64,000 nt of DNA from Pseudomonas sp. CC6-YY-74 (GCF_002025205.1 NZ_CP019947.1:4006001-4070000), one strand, 5' to 3'; shown: positions 34,800 to 44,254, numbered from the stretch's first letter. Notes: generated by a model from the letters alone, not told the origin. Program-made: numbers and translations.

Positions 34800-34815
34800 T
34801 TGATTATTTGCTCAA
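34800..34815. promoter_or_regulatory. DmpR-like upstream activating site before the envelope transport operon
   Basis: TTGATTATTTGCTCAA matches the DmpR/XylR UAS consensus at 13 of 16 positions and shares both half-site ends with the two sites in the dmp promoter. It is centred about 135 bases upstream of the predicted sigma-54 start. A weaker partial match (GCAAATGCTCA, identical to the core of dmp UAS1) lies at 34692-34702. Confidence 0.62.
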
Positions 34816-34883
34816 CGACAAGTCCTCCTCCACTGCTCGAACGGTTTACTTAAAAGCCCTTTAAATACGAATAAACTATTATA

Positions 34884-34896
34884 TTTCAATAACTTA
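34884..34896 (+). promoter_or_regulatory. IHF-like site
   Basis: TTTCAATAACTTA has one mismatch to WATCAANNNNTTR and lies in a strongly AT-rich stretch between the UAS-like site and the sigma-54 promoter, the position expected for IHF. Confidence 0.5.
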
Positions 34897-34914
34897 AAAA
34901 ACAAAACCGGAGAC

Positions 34915-34930
34915 TGGCACAGGCGTTGCT
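34915..34930 (+). promoter_or_regulatory. Sigma-54 promoter of the lipoprotein/RND/DUF1302/DUF1329 operon
   Basis: TGGCAC-AGGCG-TTGCT is a full match to the -24/-12 consensus with correct spacing. The predicted start is near 34942, 40 bases before the first gene. The element closely resembles the dmp promoter 3 kb away (TGGCAC-AGCCG-TTGCG). Confidence 0.85.
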
Positions 34931-34981
34931 CTAGGGTTACCAACCGCTGCAAGACAACAACAATCCAAGTGGTGACCTGTA

Positions 34982-36001
34982 ATGAGCTTCACTCTAAAGC
35001 CGCGTAACGGCCTGCCCTGCGCTATTACCACTCCACGTCTACCCCGCTGCACGCTCGCCCTGATTCTGCTGCCCGTGCTGCTGGCCGGTTGCGAGGCCGA
35101 ACTGAATCTGGCGGCGGTTGGCGAGACGACCAGCCACGCCAGCCTGCGCACCGACCATTACCAGGCGTTGGCCAGCAACGCGACAGTCAGCGTGCTGGTC
35201 GGCAACGACGGTGTGATCCTGGTCAGCCAGGATCAGGGCCTGAACTGGCAGCGCCAGCAACTGCCCGGGCAACCCAGCCTGATCGATGTGGATACCTGCC
35301 CGGACGGCAGCTTCATCGCCCTCGGTTTTGACAACCAGCTGTGGCATAGCGCCGATCAGGGCCTGAGCTGGAATGCCCATGCACTGCCGACCGAGGAGCA
35401 GATGCTCACCGCGACCTGCGCACCCAGCGGTGCCTGGTGGGCGGCAGGCGGTCTGACCACCCTGCTCGGCAGCCAGGACCAGGGCGTCAGCTGGGACACA
35501 ACCAGCCTGGACGAAGACGCCATGCTCACCACCCTGCAGTTTCTCGACGCGCAGCAGGCGGTAGTCACCGGTGAGTTCGGCCTGGTCTTCAACAGCACGG
35601 ACGCCGGCCAGAGTTGGCAAGCCAGCGGCAATCTGCCGGACGAGTTCTACCCGCACGCCAGTCACTTCGTCAGCCTCGCTGAAGGCTGGGTCGGCGGCCT
35701 CAACGGCTACATCTACCACACCGTCGACGGCGGGCAGAACTGGCAGCGCCAGGACACCCCCTCCGCCGCGCCGATCTTCAACTTCAGCGCCAACCGCGAT
35801 GGCCTGTTCGCTATCGGCGACCACAGCAGCGTGCTGCGTCTGAGCGGCGAGCGCTGGCAGGCATTGCCGACGCCGAATGCGCCGGTTTACCTGCGCGCCG
35901 CCAGCAGCGGCGGCGACGACCATCGCCTGACCGTGGCCGGCGGCCGCGGCCTGTTGCTCAACCTCGATACCCGCCCGGCCCTGGCCGCCCAGGCTCAGTG
36001 A
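34982..36001 (+). CDS. YCF48/BNR-repeat lipoprotein
   Basis: 339 residues. After a short basic N-terminus, a lipoprotein signal (LALILLPVLLAGC) places a lipidated Cys near residue 37. The rest is a beta-propeller of repeated blades ending in Asp-box-like motifs (SQDQGLNWQ, SADQGLSWN, SQDQGVSWD, STDAGQSWQ, TVDGGQNWQ), as in YCF48/photosystem II assembly-like proteins. It heads an operon with RND, DUF1302 and DUF1329 genes, a gene set seen together in many Pseudomonas. It is probably a periplasmic or outer-membrane accessory of that system; exact role unknown. Confidence 0.85.
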   Translation: MSFTLKPRNGLPCAITTPRLPRCTLALILLPVLLAGCEAELNLAAVGETTSHASLRTDHYQALASNATVSVLVGNDGVILVSQDQGLNWQRQQLPGQPSLIDVDTCPDGSFIALGFDNQLWHSADQGLSWNAHALPTEEQMLTATCAPSGAWWAAGGLTTLLGSQDQGVSWDTTSLDEDAMLTTLQFLDAQQAVVTGEFGLVFNSTDAGQSWQASGNLPDEFYPHASHFVSLAEGWVGGLNGYIYHTVDGGQNWQRQDTPSAAPIFNFSANRDGLFAIGDHSSVLRLSGERWQALPTPNAPVYLRAASSGGDDHRLTVAGGRGLLLNLDTRPALAAQAQ

Positions 36002-36011
36002 GGCTTTGACC

Positions 36012-38480
36012 ATGTCCATGCACCGGTTCACCCATTTTTTCTACCTGGCCAAACTCTGGCTTTTCCGTCACCCGCGCCGGGTGCTGGCGCTGATCGGCGC
36101 GCTGACCCTGTTCTTCGCCCTGCAGATACCGGCACTCAAGGTCTATACCGACTTCGCCGACCTGCTACCGCAGCAACACCCCTATATCCAGCTGCACAAC
36201 AGCATCAAGGACACCTTCGGCGGCGCCAACGTGCTGGTGATCGGCGTCGAGTTCACCGACGGCGACCTGTTCAGTAACGCCAACCTGGCCACCCTCGACC
36301 GCGTCACCCAGGCGGTGGACAACCTGCCGGGGGTCAACCACAACCTGGTCAGCAGCCTGACCCACCGCAACTCGCGCAAGATCTGGCTGACCGAGGTCGG
36401 CAGCATCAACTCCGAGCCCTACTACCAGCCCGAGTTCGGCCAGCTCGACGCGCAACAACTGGTCGCGATGAAGGCCGACGTGGTGGCCAACCCGCGGGTC
36501 TATGGGCCGCTGGTATCGCCGGATCTCAAGGTGGCGCTGGTCAAGGCGCAGCTGATCGAGGGCCAACTCGACTACGCACAGACCTTCGCCCAGCTGCAGG
36601 CCCTGCGCCAGGCGGAAGTGCGCGATGGCGTGCGCCTCTACGCCACCGGCCAACCCGTACTGGTTGGCTGGGCGTACACCTACATGGAGCAAATCCTGCA
36701 GATCTTCGTGTTCACCGTATTGGCCATGCTGGCGCTGCTGGTGTTCCATTTCCGCAAGGCCTACGGCGTGCTGATTCCGCTCGGCGGGGTGCTGATCTCG
36801 ACCATCTGGGGCCTGGGCATCATCAGCCTGCTGGGCTACAACCTCGATCCGCTGGGCCTGGTGATTCCCTTCCTGATCGCTGCACGGGCCATGAGCCATG
36901 GTGTGCAGCTGGTGGAACGCTACTACGCCGAAGTGCGCGAACGCGGCGACGGCCAACTGGCCGCGCGCGCCACCTTCGACAGCCTATTCCGCCCCGGTAC
37001 TCTGGGTATCGCCTCCGACGCCATCGGCCTGTCGCTGATTGCCATCGGCTCGATCGCGCTGAACACCAAGCTCGGCATCTATGCCTCGCTGTGGGCGACC
37101 ACGGTGATCTTCTCGGTACTGATCGGCGTGCCGCTGCTGCTGTCGATCCTGCCGCAGCCGAAAAACCCACAGATCAAGGAAACCTTCCTGCGTCACATCG
37201 GCGCCACCTGCGCCGCCACCGTGTCGCGCCCTGGTGCCGCGCGCAAGCTGCTGGGCCTGGCCGCACTGGCGATTCTCGCCGGGCTGTGGGCCTCGTCGCA
37301 GGTGCTCATCGGCGACTCCGAACCCGGTTCGCCGATCCTCTATCCCGAGCACGACTACAACCTGTCGTCCAAGCAGATCAACGACCGCTTCCCCGGTTCC
37401 GAGGAGCTGTACATCATCGCCGAGCACGCCGAGAACGGCGGGATCAAGCGCCCCGAGGTGCTGCACGCCCTGCAATCGCTGCAGGCGCACATGCTCAGCG
37501 ACCCGGCGGTAGGCGGCAGCAAGGGTTTGCCGGATCTGGTCAAGCAGGTCAATCGGCTGATGCACAACGACGACCCACGCTGGTTCCAGATCCCCCATGA
37601 CGCCAATTACGTCGGCGGGCTGATGTTCACCTACATGGCCTCCAGCCCGATCCCGGGGGCGCTGGACGAGTTCAACGACACCGACGACCGCATTGCCAAC
37701 CTGGTGTTCTATTACAAGGACCGCCAGGGCGAGACCATCCGCCGCGCCATGTTCATGGCCAAGCAGTGGATCGCCGAACACGGCGAGGACGTACCGGGCC
37801 TGACCATCCGCCTGGCCGGTGGCACCCTCGGCGTCGCCGCGGCGATGAACGAATCGGCGTTCGAGACCAACCTGCTGGTGCTGCCACTGGTGTTCGTGCT
37901 GATCTTCGCCTTCGTCATGGTCTTCTACACCAGTTGGCATGCCGGCCTGATGATGCTGATGGCGATGCTCTTCGCCACCGTACTGACCTACGCCTACATG
38001 GGCCTGGCCGGGATGAGCATCGACATCAACACGGTGCCGGTGATCGCCGTGGGCATCGGGGTCGGCATCGACTACTCGATCTACATGATGGACCGCATCC
38101 GCGAGGAGATGGTCAAGAGCGGCAGCCTGTCCGCCGCGGTGCACCGCGCCATCGCCACCACCGGCATGGCGATCAGCTTCACCGCACTGACCCTGATGGC
38201 CGGCATCGTCATGTGGGTGCTGCTCTCCGACCTGCGCTTCCAAGCCGACGCCGCCAAGCTGCTGTGCGTGATGATCGTGATCAACGGCATCGCCGCCATG
38301 TTGTTGGCGCCGGCCTGGGTGCTGGTATTCAAGCCACGCTTCATCACCGATGCCTATGTCGACGCCGACGGTGTGATCCACGCCGATCAGGACACCGTCA
38401 CCCCAGTTGCCATCGATACACCGCCGAGTGCTGCGCACTCGAGCGGCGGACTGCTGCCCGAGGCGCGTCAACCGGCCTGA
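36012..38480 (+). CDS. RND-superfamily (MMPL-like) membrane transporter
   Basis: 822 residues from the ATG at 36012; a TTG two codons upstream is less likely. Two halves each begin with one transmembrane helix, then a large periplasmic loop, then a cluster of five helices: near 220-370 (IFVFTVLAMLALLVFHF, VLIPLGGVLIS) and 620-780 (LVLPLVFVLIFAFVMVFY, VPVIAVGIGVGIDYSIYMMDRI). This is the sterol-sensing-domain/MMPL arrangement of single-protein RND pumps that move hydrophobic molecules and lipids. Eleven bases separate it from the lipoprotein gene. Substrate unknown; context suggests aromatics, membrane lipids or a solvent-stress role. Confidence 0.9.
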   Translation: MSMHRFTHFFYLAKLWLFRHPRRVLALIGALTLFFALQIPALKVYTDFADLLPQQHPYIQLHNSIKDTFGGANVLVIGVEFTDGDLFSNANLATLDRVTQAVDNLPGVNHNLVSSLTHRNSRKIWLTEVGSINSEPYYQPEFGQLDAQQLVAMKADVVANPRVYGPLVSPDLKVALVKAQLIEGQLDYAQTFAQLQALRQAEVRDGVRLYATGQPVLVGWAYTYMEQILQIFVFTVLAMLALLVFHFRKAYGVLIPLGGVLISTIWGLGIISLLGYNLDPLGLVIPFLIAARAMSHGVQLVERYYAEVRERGDGQLAARATFDSLFRPGTLGIASDAIGLSLIAIGSIALNTKLGIYASLWATTVIFSVLIGVPLLLSILPQPKNPQIKETFLRHIGATCAATVSRPGAARKLLGLAALAILAGLWASSQVLIGDSEPGSPILYPEHDYNLSSKQINDRFPGSEELYIIAEHAENGGIKRPEVLHALQSLQAHMLSDPAVGGSKGLPDLVKQVNRLMHNDDPRWFQIPHDANYVGGLMFTYMASSPIPGALDEFNDTDDRIANLVFYYKDRQGETIRRAMFMAKQWIAEHGEDVPGLTIRLAGGTLGVAAAMNESAFETNLLVLPLVFVLIFAFVMVFYTSWHAGLMMLMAMLFATVLTYAYMGLAGMSIDINTVPVIAVGIGVGIDYSIYMMDRIREEMVKSGSLSAAVHRAIATTGMAISFTALTLMAGIVMWVLLSDLRFQADAAKLLCVMIVINGIAAMLLAPAWVLVFKPRFITDAYVDADGVIHADQDTVTPVAIDTPPSAAHSSGGLLPEARQPA

Positions 38481-38519
38481 GCCGGAACGCACCAACAACC
38501 CACCGCAAGAGGTTCTGCC

Positions 38520-40412
38520 ATGCAGACAAGAATAAGAAAAAGCCTGAGACACTGGACCCTGGCCACGCTGGCAGGCGCGGGCTGCAGCCTGACGCCATTG
38601 GCCAGCGCCCTGGCCGACGAGGAGACGCAGGTCACCGGTTATGTCGAGAACGCCACCTTCGCCCGCGATAGCGTCGGCCTGTCGAAGTTTCGCAACACCC
38701 TGCAGCTCAACGCCGACCGCAAGTTCGGCGACCTGGGCCAGCTGAACTTCAAGAACACCGCCTTCCACGCCACCTTTCGCGGCACCTACGATGGCGTCTA
38801 CGACCTCAACAGCAGCGAATACGGCAGTGGCGCAGGGGGCGCCATTCAGCTGGAGGACACGGGCGCGATCAACCCCGCCAGCTCGGTGCCACATGGCGGC
38901 GGCTTGAAGCTGCCGAACACCTTCAACGTGGCCAACAACCCCAACGAGGGCATGATCGTCCTCGGCGAGAACCTGCACAAAACCAATGGCGGCGTCGGTT
39001 TCGGCGTGCCGGTGCGGCCCTGCGACAAGGACAGTCGCGGCTGCATCGACGGCTACCTCGACTACAGCAGCAACGAGCTGCGTTTCCCCGAGTTCAACGA
39101 TCGCCTGGATTTCATCCGCGAGCTATACGTCGACTTCGACAATGAGCTGCCCAACGGCGATATCCTCAGCTGGCGCCTGGGCAAGCAGCAGGTGATCTGG
39201 GGTCGTACCGATCTGTTCCGGGTGCTCGACGTGATCAACCCGGTCGACTATTCGCGCAACAACATCTATGACGAGCTGCAAGACATCCGCATCCCCATGT
39301 GGATCGCCAAGGCCGACTGGCGCATGGGTGCCGGCGAGCTGTTCGACGACCTCAACATGTCCTTCGTGTGGAACGTCGACAAGTTTCGCCCGCATAACCT
39401 CGGTCAATGCGGCGGCCCCAACTCGATCCTCGATGCGGCCTGCTTCTTCCGCGGCATGAACAACCTGTGGGAAAACGGCGGCACCGTTTCCAACTTCGCC
39501 TTCGGCGACACCGCCACCGACTTCGGCCCCGGCCAGATCGGTATCCGCAAGGCGCACATGCCGTCCTGGAGCCTGTCCAACACCCAGTTCGGGATCAAGC
39601 TGGAAGGCGTTTATGGCGACTTTGGCTTCAGCCTCAACGCCCTCACTTATCGCTCCCAGCTGCCTTCGCTGCGCGGTGGCATTCCAGCGCAGAATGGCTT
39701 CACCGGCGAGACAGGGGTATCGCCGAGCTTGATCGCGTTCGATATCCACTTCCCGCGGGTCAACTTGCTCGGCGGCTCGATGGACTACTACTCGCAAGCG
39801 ATCGACACGGTATTCCGCTTCGAGGTAGCGCATACCGAAGGCGAGGAGTTTGCCAACACCCTGCAGCCGCGGCTGTTCTCCGAGTCGGACGTGACCCGCT
39901 ACGTGATCGGTGCGGACAAGAACATCTTCATTCCAGTACTCAACCCCGGACGCGCCTTCCTGTTCTCCGCCCAGCTGTTCGGCCAACACATCCACGAACA
40001 CCAGGAAGAGAAACGTGTATTGGGCAAGGTCGGCATGCCGGATTGGGAGCAGAACTGGATTGGCACCCTGCTGGTCAAGGGCTGGTGGATGAACGACCGC
40101 CTCAGCCCGCAACTGCTCGCCGCGCATGACTTCAAGGCCGGGGCCACCGCCATCGCCCCGAGCGTCGAGTACCTGTTCAGCGACAACCTGAAGATCACCG
40201 CCGGCGCCAACATCAAGGTCGGTCGCGGCGCCCGCGAGTATGACGACTGCCGTACCTGCAACCCCTGGGACCCCTTCACCAGCAGTGGCCAGCCAGAAGG
40301 CATGAGTCTCGGCCTGACCGGCTATGAACCCCTTGGTCGTTTCCGCGCTGGCCCGATCGGCATGGCGCAAAAGGAAGACGAACTGCAACTGACCCTGCGC
40401 TACAGCTTCTGA
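38520..40412 (+). CDS. DUF1302 outer-membrane-type protein
   Basis: 630 residues with a signal peptide (basic start MQTRIRKSLRH, cleavage near LASALADE). The long, Gly/Asp/aromatic-rich, beta-strand-like sequence ending in LQLTLRYSF (terminal Phe) is typical of an outer-membrane barrel. Family features include LSWRLGKQQVIWGRTDLFRVLDVINPVDYS. DUF1302 proteins are regularly paired with DUF1329 and an RND transporter, as here. Presumed channel or lipid/hydrophobic-compound port. Confidence 0.87.
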   Translation: MQTRIRKSLRHWTLATLAGAGCSLTPLASALADEETQVTGYVENATFARDSVGLSKFRNTLQLNADRKFGDLGQLNFKNTAFHATFRGTYDGVYDLNSSEYGSGAGGAIQLEDTGAINPASSVPHGGGLKLPNTFNVANNPNEGMIVLGENLHKTNGGVGFGVPVRPCDKDSRGCIDGYLDYSSNELRFPEFNDRLDFIRELYVDFDNELPNGDILSWRLGKQQVIWGRTDLFRVLDVINPVDYSRNNIYDELQDIRIPMWIAKADWRMGAGELFDDLNMSFVWNVDKFRPHNLGQCGGPNSILDAACFFRGMNNLWENGGTVSNFAFGDTATDFGPGQIGIRKAHMPSWSLSNTQFGIKLEGVYGDFGFSLNALTYRSQLPSLRGGIPAQNGFTGETGVSPSLIAFDIHFPRVNLLGGSMDYYSQAIDTVFRFEVAHTEGEEFANTLQPRLFSESDVTRYVIGADKNIFIPVLNPGRAFLFSAQLFGQHIHEHQEEKRVLGKVGMPDWEQNWIGTLLVKGWWMNDRLSPQLLAAHDFKAGATAIAPSVEYLFSDNLKITAGANIKVGRGAREYDDCRTCNPWDPFTSSGQPEGMSLGLTGYEPLGRFRAGPIGMAQKEDELQLTLRYSF

Positions 40413-40430
40413 TCACCACGAGGAAGACCC

Positions 40431-41744
40431 ATGAATAAGCAATTCCGCTTCCGTTTCGCCGCCCTTGCCCTGGCAATCAGCGCAGGTTTCGCCCAGGCCG
40501 ACTCGGCCGTGATCGACCGCTCTTTCCAACCCTACCAGGCTGAGAAACCGGCCTTTGCCGGACTCAGCGCCGGCCTGACTATCAACAAGGCCAACGTCGC
40601 CCAGTTCAAGGACATCATCGATCCGGCCTTCTACGGCTTCATCGAGAAGGGCTGGCTGGACATGCAGGTTGGCGAGACCACCTCCTTCGACCTGCACCCC
40701 AATTATGTCGAGGCCACCCGCCAGGGCCAGGACAAGGTCAAGCTCGGCGCCAAGGCCGGAGAGATCGAAGGCTGGGTCGCTGGTCGGCCGTTCCCCCAGG
40801 AGCCGGATAGCAATGACCCGCGCGCCGGTGAGAAGCTGGCCTGGAACTACAAGTACGGCTACAACTGGGGCGACAGCGCTGCCATCTCGCCGTTCTACTG
40901 GAAGTACCGCGACATGGAGTCGGCCAAGGTCGAACGCACCATCAAGTTCGATTTTCACTTCCTCAACTTCATCGGTCGGGTCAACCAGGCACCCAAGCCG
41001 GCGATCACGCCAAACCCCTCGGAGCTGTTTCGCGGCATCTACGTCAAGGTGCTCGAACCCTATGACGTGCGTAACACCCAGCTGCTGATCCACCGCGCCC
41101 AGGACGATCTCAAACGCGACAATTCCTGGCTCTACCTCGGCTTCCAGCGTCGCGTGCGGCGCCTGGCCACCGGTCAGGTGACCGACGCCTTCCTCGGCTC
41201 AGACCTGATGATCGAAGACTTCGAAGGCTACAACGGGCGCATCTCCGACATGAACTGGAGCTACAAGGGCACCCGTTTCATGCTGATGCCCTTCTACAAC
41301 CACAACGAACTGACCCTGGACAGCGAGACCCACCAGGACAGCGACGGCTACCAGGTCGTGGCCTTCGGTGGCCAGGGCGGTTGCTTCCCCAACATCACCT
41401 GGCAGCTGCGCAAGGTCTACGAGGTGGAAGCGGCACCGGTGGAAGGCAGCCATCCGCTGTCCAAGCGCGTGCACTACATGGACGCGCAGACCTTCACCAT
41501 CCCGCGGACCGTCTCCTATGACCGCAAGGGCGCGCTGTGGAAAACCTTCACCATCGGCCAGGCCCACCCGGATCACCATCTGGCGAAAAACAAGGGCAGC
41601 GGTGTATCGATCGACGACAGCTTCAGCATGATCGATGTGCAAGCCATGCACTGCACCACCGGCCAGTTCAAGGGTCAGGTCGACCCGGAAATGAGCAAGC
41701 CGGAAATGTTCAGTGTGCAGCACATGCGCGCCACCGGTAACTGA
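40431..41744 (+). CDS. DUF1329 periplasmic protein
   Basis: 437 residues with a clear signal peptide (FAALALAISAGFAQADS). Typical DUF1329 features are AGEIEGWVAGRPFPQ, AWNYKYGYNWGD and RRVRRLATGQVTDAFLGSDLMIEDFEGYNGR. The fold is thought to resemble lipid-carrier LolA/LolB proteins, which would suit shuttling hydrophobic cargo between the RND pump and the DUF1302 barrel (inference). Nineteen bases separate it from the DUF1302 gene. A strong hairpin follows the stop. Confidence 0.87.
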   Translation: MNKQFRFRFAALALAISAGFAQADSAVIDRSFQPYQAEKPAFAGLSAGLTINKANVAQFKDIIDPAFYGFIEKGWLDMQVGETTSFDLHPNYVEATRQGQDKVKLGAKAGEIEGWVAGRPFPQEPDSNDPRAGEKLAWNYKYGYNWGDSAAISPFYWKYRDMESAKVERTIKFDFHFLNFIGRVNQAPKPAITPNPSELFRGIYVKVLEPYDVRNTQLLIHRAQDDLKRDNSWLYLGFQRRVRRLATGQVTDAFLGSDLMIEDFEGYNGRISDMNWSYKGTRFMLMPFYNHNELTLDSETHQDSDGYQVVAFGGQGGCFPNITWQLRKVYEVEAAPVEGSHPLSKRVHYMDAQTFTIPRTVSYDRKGALWKTFTIGQAHPDHHLAKNKGSGVSIDDSFSMIDVQAMHCTTGQFKGQVDPEMSKPEMFSVQHMRATGN

Positions 41745-41760
41745 CAGGCCGTCCCCCTAT

Positions 41761-41785
41761 ACCGCCCGGCATGCTGCCGGGCGGT
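41761..41785 (+). terminator. Hairpin terminator after the DUF1329 gene
   Basis: An 11-bp perfect stem (ACCGCCCGGCA / TGCCGGGCGGT) with a three-base loop lies 17 bases after the stop codon. The following sequence is only weakly T-rich, so termination efficiency is uncertain. Confidence 0.7.
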
Positions 41786-41891
41786 TCGCGCATTACCCCC
41801 CGAATTCAACTCAGGCGGCGCACGCACAGCACGGGCAACCGTTACCTGTGCATCCGCCGCCCGCCCAAACCTTCACTACGGATCGGATGCC

Positions 41892-43445
41892 ATGCCACAG
41901 CGCGTGCCAGACAAGGGCCAGACCAACGAGCAACTGCTGTTGCTGACCGACAGCCAGGCCAACATCCTCTATGCCAGTCCGGCCCTGTGCCGTCTGGCCG
42001 GCCTCAGCGAAAGCGCCCTGATCGGCCGCCCCGCCTCCTGCCTGCGCCACCCGGACATGCCGCTGGGACCGATCAAGGATCTCTGGGCAACCCTCGGCCG
42101 CGGCCAGTCCTGGATGGGCATGCTGAAAAATCGCCGGGCCGATGGCCAGCCGTTCTGGGTCGACGCCTTCATCAGCCCGGTAATGGAAGACGGCCAGGTT
42201 AGCGAATACCAGGCCATCTATCGCCGGCCCCAGGCTGAGGCGATCCAGCGCGCCACAGCCATTTACCGTACCCGCAGCCAGGGCAAGCAACCGGCGGCAT
42301 TGCGCTGGCAATGGCTGACCCGTAACCGCGCCCAGACCCTGCTGGCATTACTGGCCTTCAGCCCGCTCGGCCTGCTTGCGCTGAGCCACAGCCCGCAGCT
42401 GGGCGGCGCCGTACTGTTCGCGTGCGTCAGTCTCTGCTGGCTGCTGTTGAGCCTGCATGCCAAGCCCTTTGCCGGGCTGGTGGCGCACAGTCGGCGCATC
42501 GTTGAGCACCCGATCAAACAGCTGATCTACACCGGGCGTATCGACGAAATCGGCCAGCTGCAGCTAAGCGATCGTCTACAGGAGGCGCGTCTGGCGTCCA
42601 TGGTGGCGCGCATCGGCGACAGCAGCAGCCGGGTCAGCGCGCATGCCGACCACACCAGGCAACTGCTCGGCACCAGCAATCAGGCAGCCGAGCAGCAGCA
42701 ACAGGCCCTGGATGGCATCAGCGCCGCGGTCGAACAACTCAGTGCGACCATTCAGGAGGTGGCGGGCAACACGCGCAATGCCGCCGAACAGACCCACCAG
42801 GCGCAAGCCTTGAGCGACGACGGCCAGCGACAAGTAGGCAATGCGCACCAGAGCATCGCCGCCCTGGCCGCCACCCTCGACCAATCAGCCGCGGCGGTCA
42901 CCGCATTGAGCCAGCACAGCCAAGCCATCGGCGGCATTCTCGAAGTGATCCGCAGCATCGCCGAACAGACCAACCTGCTGGCCCTGAATGCGGCCATCGA
43001 GGCGGCGCGGGCCGGCGAGAATGGCCGCGGCTTCGCCGTGGTGGCCGACGAGGTGCGTTCCCTGGCCCAGCGCACCCAGGCTTCCACCGACGAAATCCAG
43101 GGCATGATCGAAGCCCTGCGCCAGGGTACGGCGCAGGTAGTCAAAGCCATGCAGCAGGGCCTACAACAGTCGCGGGCCAGCGTCGAACAGGTCGACGCCA
43201 CCGCCCAGGCCCTGGCGCACATCACCCTGCGCATCGGTGAGATCGCCGGCATCAGCAGCCAGATCGCCGAGGCCGGCAACCAGCAGAGCCAGGCCGCCGA
43301 GGAGATCAACCAGAAGATCCACGCCCTGCAAGGGCTGGCCAGCCACAGCCTGCAACTGCAGCGCGACACCCTCGAGCTCGCCGACCAGGTCAGCAGCCAA
43401 GCCAGCCGACAGCGCGCGCTGATCGAGCATATGCATGACCGCTGA
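41892..43445 (+). CDS. PAS-domain methyl-accepting chemotaxis protein (Aer-like)
   Basis: 517 residues. The N-terminal PAS domain (about 15-115; ANILYASPALCRLAGLSESALIG, then FWVDAFISPVMEDGQVSEYQAIYR) lies on the cytoplasmic side. Two hydrophobic helices at about 145-185 follow, with almost no periplasmic part. The signalling domain (about 240-510) carries the hairpin tip EQTNLLALNAAIEAARAGENGRGFAVVADEVRSLA. This layout matches Aer-type energy-taxis receptors, which report on redox or metabolism, not on a periplasmic ligand. It lies just after the transport operon and may link phenol metabolism to taxis (inference). Confidence 0.9.
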   Translation: MPQRVPDKGQTNEQLLLLTDSQANILYASPALCRLAGLSESALIGRPASCLRHPDMPLGPIKDLWATLGRGQSWMGMLKNRRADGQPFWVDAFISPVMEDGQVSEYQAIYRRPQAEAIQRATAIYRTRSQGKQPAALRWQWLTRNRAQTLLALLAFSPLGLLALSHSPQLGGAVLFACVSLCWLLLSLHAKPFAGLVAHSRRIVEHPIKQLIYTGRIDEIGQLQLSDRLQEARLASMVARIGDSSSRVSAHADHTRQLLGTSNQAAEQQQQALDGISAAVEQLSATIQEVAGNTRNAAEQTHQAQALSDDGQRQVGNAHQSIAALAATLDQSAAAVTALSQHSQAIGGILEVIRSIAEQTNLLALNAAIEAARAGENGRGFAVVADEVRSLAQRTQASTDEIQGMIEALRQGTAQVVKAMQQGLQQSRASVEQVDATAQALAHITLRIGEIAGISSQIAEAGNQQSQAAEEINQKIHALQGLASHSLQLQRDTLELADQVSSQASRQRALIEHMHDR

Positions 43446-43495
43446 TGCCGAGGCGTCGGACAGGTCCCTGTGGCAGGCGCCAGCCTGCTTGCCGG

Positions 43496-44212
43496 TCAGC
43501 CCTGGGTCATCAACAGCTCGGGCACTTCGCGGCCGCCCACCAAATGCTCGTCCACCAGGCGAATCACCTCCGCCTCGTTGCGCACCCGGTACCAGTCACC
43601 GGACGGATAAACACTCAGGGTCGGCCCCTGGTCGCAGGGAAACTGGCACTGGGTACGGGTGATATGCACACCGCCCGCGCACTCCAGCTTGCCGGCGGCC
43701 TTGAGCCGCGCGCGCAGGCTTTTCCACAGCGCCAGGGCGCCGCGACGGGTGCAGCGTGGGCCGTTGCACAGCAGCAGGCGCTGCTGATGCGGCGGGATCT
43801 GCGACCAGGCGTGGTGCCCCGGTATGGCGGTGACGCCCACGCAGGGCAGGTGCAATTCGGGGCGTTCGATCAGGGCGCAGGCGGCGTCCACTGGCAAGCC
43901 TTCGCTCTGGCCGATGGCACTGGCGACAAACAGCTGCTCGGGCTCGGCCAGTTGGCCCAGTTCGCTGCGCAGCCAGTCGAGGTGCGGGCTGCTGCTCTGC
44001 GGTTCCAGGTCGATCACCAGCAACGGCCGTTGACCTTCGCTGACCCGCTGCCAGAGCTCGGCGTAACCGCTGCTAGTGTCGACGATATCGGCCAGCGCCG
44101 CCGCGCCGCGCAAGGCCGCCAGGCGCTGGCGGAACAGCTCGGCAAACGAGCCGTCGGCAAGGTCGGGGCCGACGAAGAGAATGCAGGCGTAGGGCAAAAC
44201 AGACGTGGTCAT
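43496..44212 (-). CDS. Thioredoxin-like [2Fe-2S] ferredoxin-domain protein of the cobalamin cluster
   Basis: 238 residues. The C-terminal half has the four-cysteine pattern of thioredoxin-fold ferredoxins (CNGPRC and, about 35 residues later, CQFPC). The N-terminal half is an unassigned alpha/beta domain (ILFVGPDLADGSF..., LLVIDLEP). It sits in the cobalamin gene cluster, downstream of cobK in the same direction after a 200-bp repeat region. It may supply electrons for an oxidative or reductive corrin step, but no direct evidence is visible. Confidence 0.65.
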   Translation of the reverse strand: MTTSVLPYACILFVGPDLADGSFAELFRQRLAALRGAAALADIVDTSSGYAELWQRVSEGQRPLLVIDLEPQSSSPHLDWLRSELGQLAEPEQLFVASAIGQSEGLPVDAACALIERPELHLPCVGVTAIPGHHAWSQIPPHQQRLLLCNGPRCTRRGALALWKSLRARLKAAGKLECAGGVHITRTQCQFPCDQGPTLSVYPSGDWYRVRNEAEVIRLVDEHLVGGREVPELLMTQG

Positions 44213-44254
44213 GACGGCCTCCAGAGCGGGCCGGCAGTCTAACAGGCGATCCGT

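Noticed and set aside
36984..38978. 664-codon minus-strand ORF
   Set aside because: Antisense to the RND and DUF1302 genes; residues show the His/Gln-rich pattern of an antisense frame.
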